From DASRTE01 sp035656095 (GTDB lineage: Bacteria; Actinomycetota; Actinomycetes; Jiangellales; Jiangellaceae): a stretch of DNA of 27,718 nucleotides. Below are positions 22,509-27,718 of the stretch, one piece after another. The notes beneath the pieces were generated by a model. The model made no database searches, had not been told where the DNA came from, and saw only the letters and a list, made by a program, of their open reading frames with translations. Positions within the stretch are counted from its first letter, which is position 1, and the number at the start of each line of letters is the position of its first letter. Position numbers and translations under genes: made by a program. The stretch covers positions 1 to 27,718 of the forward strand of contig DASRTE010000103.1 of assembly GCA_035656095.1 (NCBI GenBank), read 5' to 3'.

Positions 22509-23015
22509 GTGTCCGACCCGCTCGACCTCGACTTCGACCCGATCCGCCGCGCCGCCGAGATCTGGCGCGACCGGTTCGGTCCCGCCGAGGCGATGGCCGC
22601 GGCTACGTCGATCATGCGGGTCCAGCAGCTTCTGCTGGCCGAGTTCGACCGGATCTGCAAGCCCTACGACCTCACGTTCGCGCGGTACGAGGCACTGGTG
22701 CTACTGACCTTCAGCCGGACCGGAGCGCTCCCGATGGCAAAGATCGGCGAGCGGCTGATGGTGCACCCGACCAGCGTCACCAACACGGTCCAGCGGCTCG
22801 AGGCCGCGGGCTTCGTCACCCGTGAGCCGAATCCGCGCGACGGGCGAGGAACACTCGCCCGGGTCAGCCGGCACGGCCGCGAGGTCGTCGACAAGGTCAC
22901 CGGTGAGCTGATGGCGGCAGACTTCGGGCTGCGCGCCCTCGACGACGCCGAGCGCGACCGGCTGTTCGACCTTTTGCGCGAGGTGCGGTTCGCCGCACGT
23001 GACTTCCGGGAGTAG
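22509..23015 (+). CDS. MarR-family transcriptional regulator
   Basis: The 168-residue product is a winged-helix repressor of the MarR family. The N-terminal dimerisation helix leads to YDLTFARYEALVLLTFSRTGALPMAKIGERL (53-83), the recognition helix lies in HPTSVTNTVQRLEAAGFVTR (86-105), and the wing is NPRDGRGTLARVS (108-120). Proteins of this class usually sense a small aromatic or acyl ligand and control nearby genes. The GTG start at 22509 is 9 bp after the PH-domain gene, so it may control its own operon. Its ligand and targets cannot be read from sequence, and no palindrome is evident in the operon's promoter region. It converges with the rrf2-type gene, with 5 bp between them. Confidence 0.88.
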   Translation: MSDPLDLDFDPIRRAAEIWRDRFGPAEAMAAATSIMRVQQLLLAEFDRICKPYDLTFARYEALVLLTFSRTGALPMAKIGERLMVHPTSVTNTVQRLEAAGFVTREPNPRDGRGTLARVSRHGREVVDKVTGELMAADFGLRALDDAERDRLFDLLREVRFAARDFRE

Positions 23016-23020
23016 GGCGC

Positions 23021-23476
23021 TCAGCGCCTCGACCACGAGTCCGGTCGCTCCACCAGTGCCCGCACGTGCTCGGGCAACCGCCCGGTGAGGACGTCGGCCA
23101 CCGTGGTCGCCTCGAGCACCTCACGGAGGCTGGCCCTGACGGCCACCCAGACGTCGGTGAGCGCCGCCGCGGGCCCGGGATACGCGGTGTCCTCCGGCGG
23201 CATCCCTCGGACCGCGGCCAGCGGCCCCTCGGCCGCGCGGATGACGTCGGCCAGGCGGGTCACGTCGGGGTCCTTGATCAGTCGGTAGCCTCCGGCAGCG
23301 CCGCGCTGCGCGTCGAGCAGGCCGGCGCGGCGCAGGTCGCCGAGGATCGTCTCGAGGAACTTGCCGGGGATGTCCTGCGCCTGCGCGATCTGGTGGCGTG
23401 TCGCCGACGCGGGTAGGCGGGACGCCAACTCGATGACGGCGCGGACGGCGTAGTCGGTGCGCGCGGTGACATGCAC
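23021..23476 (-). CDS. Rrf2-family transcriptional regulator without cysteines
   Basis: The 151-residue product opens with the Rrf2 signature HVTARTDYAVRAVIELASR and has a winged helix at about 27-68, including IPGKFLETILGDLRRAGLLDAQRGAAGGYRL. It contains no cysteine at all, so it cannot hold an iron-sulfur cluster as IscR, NsrR and RsrR do; it belongs with CymR-like members that sense something else. The GTG at 23476 is chosen because it gives the usual family N-terminus and because TTGGAT (23483-23488, minus strand) lies 6 bp upstream as a leaderless -10; a TTG at 23488 would add four residues but would lie within that element. It diverges from icmA over a region with a perfect palindrome and is a candidate regulator of icmA. 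Confidence 0.85.
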   Translation of the reverse strand: MHVTARTDYAVRAVIELASRLPASATRHQIAQAQDIPGKFLETILGDLRRAGLLDAQRGAAGGYRLIKDPDVTRLADVIRAAEGPLAAVRGMPPEDTAYPGPAAALTDVWVAVRASLREVLEATTVADVLTGRLPEHVRALVERPDSWSRR

Positions 23477-23532
23477 GGTCGCATCCAATCACCGCTGCCC
23501 GAGAAGACCGCTCGCCGAGGACGGCGGACGCT

Positions 23533-23550
23533 TACTAGGATGTCCTAGTA
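23533..23550. promoter_or_regulatory. Perfect 18-bp palindrome, probable operator of icmA
   Basis: TACTAGGATGTCCTAGTA is an 8-bp perfect inverted repeat around TG. It occurs once in the window, in the 106-bp gap between the Rrf2 gene and icmA. It contains a -10-like TAGGAT (23536-23541), which would start a transcript about 35 bases before the icmA GTG, so a bound regulator would block it. AT-rich symmetry stands out in this GC-rich DNA. Confidence 0.75.
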
Positions 23551-23568
23551 CTGAGCCCATGGAGCGAC

Positions 23569-23573
23569 GGAGG
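23569..23573 (+). promoter_or_regulatory. Ribosome-binding site of icmA
   Basis: GGAGG lies 9 bp before the GTG at 23583. It decides in favour of this start over the ATG at 23559, which has no such site. Confidence 0.6.
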
Positions 23574-23582
23574 ACACCGGAC

Positions 23583-25292
23583 GTGGATGCGGAGCAGATC
23601 GAGGCCGGGCGACGCCGCTGGCAGGCCCGAGTCGACGAGGCCCATCGTGCCGGTCAAGTCAGGGACGCCGATTTCACCACCCTGTCCGGCCTCGAGGTCG
23701 ACCCGGTCTACGGCCCGCCGGCGGGTGTCGACGACCCCCGCTTCGATCGGATCGGCTGGCCGGGGGAGTATCCGTACACGCGCGGCCTCTATGCGACCGG
23801 CTATCGCGGTCGCACCTGGACCATCCGGCAGTTCGCCGGGTTCGGCAACGCGCAGCAGACCAACGAGCGCTACAAGATGATCCTGCGCTCCGGTGGTGGC
23901 GGCCTGTCCGTCGCCTTCGACATGCCGACCCTGATGGGCCGTGACTCCGACGACGACCGCTCGCTGGGCGAGGTCGGCCACTGCGGCGTGGCGATCGACT
24001 CCGCGGTCGACATGGAAGCGCTCTTCGCCGACATCCCGCTGGGCGGCGTCACGACCTCGATGACGATCAGCGGGCCGGCGGTGCCGATCTTCTGCATGTA
24101 CCTTGTCGCGGCCGAGCGCCAGGGCGTCGACCCGGCCGTGCTCAACGGCACGCTCCAGACCGACATCTTCAAGGAGTACATCGCCCAGAAGGAGTGGCTG
24201 TTCCCCCCCGAGCCGCACCTGCGGCTGATCGCCGACCTGATGGAGTACTGCGGGCGGAACATTCCCGCCTACAAGCCGCTGTCGGTGTCCGGCTACCACA
24301 TCCGCGAGGCCGGGTCGACGGCCGCGCAGGAACTCGCGTTCACCTTGGCCGACGGGTTCGGCTACGTCGAGCTCGGGCTGTCCCGCGGCCTCGACGTCGA
24401 CATGTTCGCTCCCGGGTTGTCGTTCTTCTTCGACGCGCACGTCGACTTCTTCGAGGAGATCGCGAAGTTCCGCGCCGCCCGGCGGATCTGGGCACGCTGG
24501 CTGCGCGACACCTATGGCGTCAAGACCGAGAAGGCGCAGTGGCTGCGCTTCCACACCCAGACCGCGGGCGTGTCCCTGACCGGGCACCAGCCGTACAACA
24601 ACGTGGTCCGGACGGCGGTCGAGGCACTGGCTGCGGTTCTCGGCGGCACCAACTCGCTGCACACCAACGCCCTGGACGAGGTGCTGGCATTGCCGACCGA
24701 GGGCGCCGCCGAGATCGCGCTGCGTACCCAGCAGGTGCTGATGGAGGAGACGGGTGTCGCCAACGTGGCCGACCCTCTCGGCGGCTCCTGGTACGTCGAG
24801 GCCCTCACCGACCGGATCGAGGCCGAGGCCGAGGCGATCTTCGCCAGGATCCGCGCGATGGGTGAGACCGAGAACCGCTGGATCCGGGAGTACGGGCCCA
24901 TGACCGCCGGAATCCTGCGCGGCATCGAGGACGGCTGGTTCATGGCCGAGATCGCCGAGTCGGCGTTCTGGTACCAGCAGCAGGTCGAGAAGGGCGAGAA
25001 GCGCGTCGTCGGCGTCAACGTCCATCAGGACACCGTCACCGGCGATCTGGACATCCTGCGTGTGTCGCACGAGGTCGAGCACACGCAGCGGCGCAGCCTG
25101 GGCGAACGCAAGGCTGCCCGCGACGATGCCGCCGTCCGAGCGGCACTCGCCGTGATGGTCGACGCAGCCCGCGGAACGGACAACACGATTCCGGCGATGC
25201 TCGATGCCGTCCGGGCCGAGGCGACCCTCGGGGAGATCTGCGACGCGCTGCGCGCCGAGTGGGGCACCTATATGGAACCGGCCCGGTTCTGA
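23583..25292 (+). CDS. icmA: Isobutyryl-CoA mutase large subunit (IcmA-type)
   Basis: The 569-residue product is the catalytic TIM-barrel subunit of a B12-dependent acyl-CoA mutase. The substrate-selecting residues are of the isobutyryl-CoA mutase type: Phe84 in TIRQFAGFG (Tyr in methylmalonyl-CoA mutase) and Gln202 in YIAQKEWLFPP (Arg in methylmalonyl-CoA mutase). The length and the start sequence (M/V)DAEQIEAGRRRWQAR match Streptomyces IcmA (566 residues). The C-terminal B12-binding domain with DxHxxG, fused in methylmalonyl-CoA mutase, is absent; IcmA needs a separate small subunit (IcmB), which is not in this window. The expected reaction is isobutyryl-CoA to n-butyryl-CoA and back, linking valine breakdown with butyryl-CoA. 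The GTG at 23583 has GGAGG 9 bp upstream. MeaB and the adenosyltransferase nearby fit as chaperone and cofactor supply. Confidence 0.88.
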   Translation: MDAEQIEAGRRRWQARVDEAHRAGQVRDADFTTLSGLEVDPVYGPPAGVDDPRFDRIGWPGEYPYTRGLYATGYRGRTWTIRQFAGFGNAQQTNERYKMILRSGGGGLSVAFDMPTLMGRDSDDDRSLGEVGHCGVAIDSAVDMEALFADIPLGGVTTSMTISGPAVPIFCMYLVAAERQGVDPAVLNGTLQTDIFKEYIAQKEWLFPPEPHLRLIADLMEYCGRNIPAYKPLSVSGYHIREAGSTAAQELAFTLADGFGYVELGLSRGLDVDMFAPGLSFFFDAHVDFFEEIAKFRAARRIWARWLRDTYGVKTEKAQWLRFHTQTAGVSLTGHQPYNNVVRTAVEALAAVLGGTNSLHTNALDEVLALPTEGAAEIALRTQQVLMEETGVANVADPLGGSWYVEALTDRIEAEAEAIFARIRAMGETENRWIREYGPMTAGILRGIEDGWFMAEIAESAFWYQQQVEKGEKRVVGVNVHQDTVTGDLDILRVSHEVEHTQRRSLGERKAARDDAAVRAALAVMVDAARGTDNTIPAMLDAVRAEATLGEICDALRAEWGTYMEPARF

Positions 25293-25330
25293 GCCGTGCA
25301 CCCTCGTGGCGGCACCGGCGTCCGGCGGGG

Positions 25331-25336
25331 GAGGAT
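25331..25336 (+). promoter_or_regulatory. Weak -10 or ribosome site before the thioredoxin gene
   Basis: GAGGAT ends 6 bp before the ATG at 25343 and could be a leaderless -10; the same bases are part of GGGGGAGG, which could equally be a ribosome site. The 50-bp gap after icmA holds nothing else clear. Confidence 0.3.
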
Positions 25337-25342
25337 GGGCTC

Positions 25343-26266
25343 ATGAGTGCGGAGAGCTTCATGCGTCCAGGCGCCGTGGACCTGTCGGGGCTGGCCGCGA
25401 GGTCGCATGCACCGGCGGGTGCGTCCAACGGTGCGGTGGCCACCGGCGTCGTCGTCGAGGTCAGCGAGGCGACGTTCCAGGCGGAGGTCCTCAACCGGTC
25501 GATGACGGTGCCTGTGGTCATCGACTTCTGGGCCGACTGGTGCCAGCCGTGCAAGCAGCTGTCGCCGATCCTGGAGAAGCTGGCCGACGAATACGACGGC
25601 AGGTTCCTGCTCGCCACGATCGACGTCGACGCCAACCAGCAGCTCGGCGCGGCCTTCCAGGTGCAGTCGATCCCGTCGGTGTTCGCCGTTCTCAAGGGTC
25701 AGCCGGTGCCGCTGTTCCAGGGCGCGATTCCCGAGCCCCAGGTCCGCGAGGTGCTCGAGCAACTGTTCCAGGTGGCGACGGCGAACGGTGTCACGGGCCG
25801 GCTCGAGGTCCGCACCGGGGACGATACGGAGGCGGATCCGGCAGAGCCGCCGCACGACCCTCGCCATGACAAGGCCTACGAGGCGATCGAGAAGGGTGAC
25901 TTCGACGCCGCTGCGGCCGCGTACCAGGCCATGCTCGCCGACGCGCCGGCCGACGCCGACGCCAAAGCCGGCTTGGCGCAGGTCGAGCTGTTCCGCCGGA
26001 ACGAGGGCAACGACCTCGACACCGTCGTGGCGGCAGCCGCCAAGCGACCCGCCGACGTCGATGCCCAGCTTGCGGCTGCGGATGCGGAGGTCGTCGCCGG
26101 GCGGGCCGACGCCGCGTTCGCGCGCCTGGTCGACACGGTTCGCCGCGTCGCGGGCGACGACCGTGAACGCGTGCGGGCTCGGCTGGTCGAGCTGTTCGAG
26201 CTCGTCGGCCTCTCGGATCCCAGGGTCGTCAGGGCCCGTTCGGCGCTGGCCAGCGCGCTGTTCTGA
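25343..26266 (+). CDS. Thioredoxin-domain protein with TPR-like tail (CnoX/YbbN type)
   Basis: The 307-residue product begins MSAESFMRPGAVDLSGLAAR, a typical start of the actinobacterial family that includes Rv1324. A thioredoxin domain spans about 38-148, with WCQPC at 66-70 and the cis-proline P111 in SIPS. From about residue 175 it has TPR-like helical repeats (HDKAYEAIEKGDFDAAAAAYQAMLADAPADADAK and two weaker ones). This is the layout of YbbN/CnoX, a holdase that forms disulfides with clients and passes them to chaperonin under oxidative stress; whether this protein acts that way is inferred. No signal peptide is present, so it is cytoplasmic. It follows icmA by 50 bp and its stop directly abuts the stop of the converging glgB. 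Confidence 0.88.
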   Translation: MSAESFMRPGAVDLSGLAARSHAPAGASNGAVATGVVVEVSEATFQAEVLNRSMTVPVVIDFWADWCQPCKQLSPILEKLADEYDGRFLLATIDVDANQQLGAAFQVQSIPSVFAVLKGQPVPLFQGAIPEPQVREVLEQLFQVATANGVTGRLEVRTGDDTEADPAEPPHDPRHDKAYEAIEKGDFDAAAAAYQAMLADAPADADAKAGLAQVELFRRNEGNDLDTVVAAAAKRPADVDAQLAAADAEVVAGRADAAFARLVDTVRRVAGDDRERVRARLVELFELVGLSDPRVVRARSALASALF

Positions 26267-27718
26267 TCAGGGAACGCGGCGCAGCCAGAGCGTGCCGAGC
26301 GGCGGCAGCCGAAGGTTCACGGAAGCCGGCCGCCCGTGCCAGCTGACCTCCTGGGTCTCGACTTCGCCGAGGTTTCCGACGCCCGATCCGCCGTAGTCGA
26401 CGGCGTCGGTGTTGACGACCTCGGACCATCGCCCGGCGGCCGGCAGACCGAGCCGGTAGCCCTCGTGCGGCAACGCGGAGAAGTTGGCGACGCAGGCGAT
26501 GACCGAACCGTCCGAGCCCCAGCGAAGGAACGAGAAGACGTTGCCGGCCGCGTCGTTCGCGTCGATCCACTCGAAGCCGGAGGGGACGGCGTCCTGGGAC
26601 CACAGGGCGGGGTTCGCCAGGTAGACACGGTTGAGGTCCGCGACCAGCCGCCTGTTGCCCGCGTGGTCCGAATGGTCGAGCAGCCACCAGTCCAGCTCCC
26701 GCGACTCGCCCCACTCGGACTCCTGACCGAACTCGCCGCCCATGAACAGCAGCTGTTTGCCGGGATGAGCCCACATCAGCGCGAGGTATGCCCGCAGGTT
26801 GGCCAGCTGCTGCCAGCGGTCGCCGGGCATCTTGCGCAACAGCGACCCCTTGCCGTGGACGACCTCGTCGTGTGACAGCGGGAGCACGTAGTTCTCGCTG
26901 AACGCGTACATCAGCGAGAACGTCATCTGGTGGTGGTGGTACTGGCGGTGGATCGGATCGTGCGACATGTAACCGAGCGAGTCGCTCATCCAGCCCATGT
27001 TCCACTTCAGGCCGAAGCCGAGCCCGCCCAGGTGAGTGGGCTTCGTGACACCAGGCCAGGCCGTGGACTCCTCGGCGATCGTCACGATTCCCGGCACTCG
27101 TCGGTAAGCCGTCGCGTTGACCTCTTGCAGGAACGAGATCGCCTCGAGGTTCTCGCGGCCGCCGTAGAGATTGGGCACCCAGTGACCCTCTGGCCGGGAG
27201 TAGTCGAGATAGAGCATCGAGGCGACGGCATCGACCCGCAGGCCGTCGACGTGGAACTCCTCGAGCCAGTAGATCGCGTTGGCCACCAGGAAGTTGCGCA
27301 CCTCGTGGCGGCCGAAGTTGAAGACATAGGTGCCCCAGTCGGGCTGCTCGCCACGGCGCGGATCCGCGTGCTCGTAGAGGGACGACCCGTCGAAGCGGGC
27401 CAGTGCCCATTCGTCCTTGGGGAAATGGCCGGGGACCCAGTCGACGATCACCCCGATGCCAGCCTGGTGGAGTCGGTCGACCAGGTATCGGAAGTCGTCC
27501 GGGGAGCCGAACCGCGCCGTTGGCGCGAAGTACGACGTCACCTGGTATCCCCACGACCCGCCGTACGGATGCTCGGCCACCGGCAGCAGCTCGACGTGCG
27601 TGAATCCCGTGTCGAGGACGTAGGCCGTCAGCTCCTCTGCCAGGTCGCGGTACGAGCGCCCCCGCCGCCATGACCCGAGGTGGACCTCGTAGACCGACAT
27701 CGGCCGGTCGTGGGCCGT
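26267..27718 (-). CDS. glgB: 1,4-alpha-glucan branching enzyme GlgB (5' part outside the window)
   Basis: The visible 484 residues are the C-terminal two thirds of GlgB, which creates alpha-1,6 branches in glycogen. The frame runs open to the window edge, before the conserved MSVYEVHLGSWRRG, so the N-terminal carbohydrate-binding domain lies beyond it. Glycoside hydrolase 13 motifs are in order: HVELLPVAEHPYGGSWGYQ, the nucleophile Asp in GLRVDAVASMLYLDY, the acid/base Glu in TIAEESTAWPGV, and the transition-state-stabilising Asp in LPLSHDEVVHGKGSL; MGGEFGQESEW follows. The C-terminal beta domain ends with LGTLWLRRV. Its stop adjoins the stop of the thioredoxin gene without spacing. In M. tuberculosis glgB lies at the matching place downstream of Rv1324. 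Confidence 0.96.
   Translation of the reverse strand, partial: TAHDRPMSVYEVHLGSWRRGRSYRDLAEELTAYVLDTGFTHVELLPVAEHPYGGSWGYQVTSYFAPTARFGSPDDFRYLVDRLHQAGIGVIVDWVPGHFPKDEWALARFDGSSLYEHADPRRGEQPDWGTYVFNFGRHEVRNFLVANAIYWLEEFHVDGLRVDAVASMLYLDYSRPEGHWVPNLYGGRENLEAISFLQEVNATAYRRVPGIVTIAEESTAWPGVTKPTHLGGLGFGLKWNMGWMSDSLGYMSHDPIHRQYHHHQMTFSLMYAFSENYVLPLSHDEVVHGKGSLLRKMPGDRWQQLANLRAYLALMWAHPGKQLLFMGGEFGQESEWGESRELDWWLLDHSDHAGNRRLVADLNRVYLANPALWSQDAVPSGFEWIDANDAAGNVFSFLRWGSDGSVIACVANFSALPHEGYRLGLPAAGRWSEVVNTDAVDYGGSGVGNLGEVETQEVSWHGRPASVNLRLPPLGTLWLRRVP

Noticed and set aside
23477..23582. Cobalamin riboswitch before icmA or the adenosyltransferase gene
   Set aside because: The gaps are short (106 and 79 bp) and hold promoter elements or the palindrome; no B12-box-like conserved core is seen.
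23559..23582. ATG at 23559 as icmA start
   Set aside because: It would add eight residues not expected in the family and lacks a ribosome site, whereas the GTG at 23583 has GGAGG and matches the known IcmA N-terminus.
1..27718. CRISPR array, tRNA, rRNA, insertion sequence or attachment site
   Set aside because: No regularly spaced repeats, cloverleaf sequences, transposase-like proteins or flanking direct repeats were found by reading. Apart from the coding hendecads, no repeats stand out.

Overview
The window is very GC-rich DNA with dense genes, GTG alternative starts, many short gene overlaps and several promoters that look leaderless. Together with NucS, ImuA'/ImuB/DnaE2, a 13E12/DUF222 HNH protein, crotonyl-CoA carboxylase/reductase and an isobutyryl-CoA mutase-type large subunit, this points to a chromosomal segment of an actinomycete. 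I cannot name a genus. As I recall it, the order nucS, methylmalonyl-CoA epimerase, thiolase, thioredoxin-TPR, glgB echoes the Rv1321 to Rv1326c region of Mycobacterium tuberculosis, but here many genes are interspersed.

Left part (1-11030): a mutagenesis and mismatch-repair island. After the tail of an unrecognised gene and a 5'-truncated FtsX-type permease comes an SOS promoter with a perfect LexA palindrome, driving imuA'-imuB. An NADPH:quinone-reductase-like gene with foreign codon use and a GNAT gene separate this from a second SOS unit. That unit begins with an almost identical LexA palindrome lying on the start codon of a DUF222/HNH endonuclease gene; dnaE2 follows after 20 bp and nucS after a further 5 bp. 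All three mutasome components, an associated nuclease and the actinobacterial mismatch endonuclease therefore sit together, apparently under LexA.

Middle part (11054-16907): a tandem-fused 3-hydroxyacyl-CoA dehydrogenase, a frameshifted GNAT gene overlapping it, a small FmdB-type zinc ribbon divergent from a small Cys/His protein, two adjacent alpha/beta hydrolases, and a long DivIVA/Scy/FilP-like coiled-coil protein containing at least 15 consecutive 11-residue repeats.

Right part (16948-27718): C4/C5 acyl-CoA and B12 metabolism, then other genes. It holds Ccr (all four carboxylation residues present), methylmalonyl-CoA epimerase, PduO-type cobalamin adenosyltransferase, acetyl-CoA acetyltransferase, the MeaB GTPase, a small membrane protein with a PH-domain protein and a MarR regulator, an Rrf2 regulator divergent from icmA across a perfect 18-bp palindrome, a thioredoxin-TPR protein, and the 3' part of glgB. 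The thiolase, hydroxyacyl-CoA dehydrogenase and Ccr could take acetyl-CoA to butyryl-CoA or ethylmalonyl-CoA. The adenosyltransferase and MeaB could supply and guard adenosylcobalamin for mutases such as IcmA.

No tRNA, rRNA, CRISPR array, insertion sequence or riboswitch was seen. No gene-free stretch exceeds 300 bp; the largest, about 225 bp (5123-5347), holds only the HNH gene's promoter that I can recognise.
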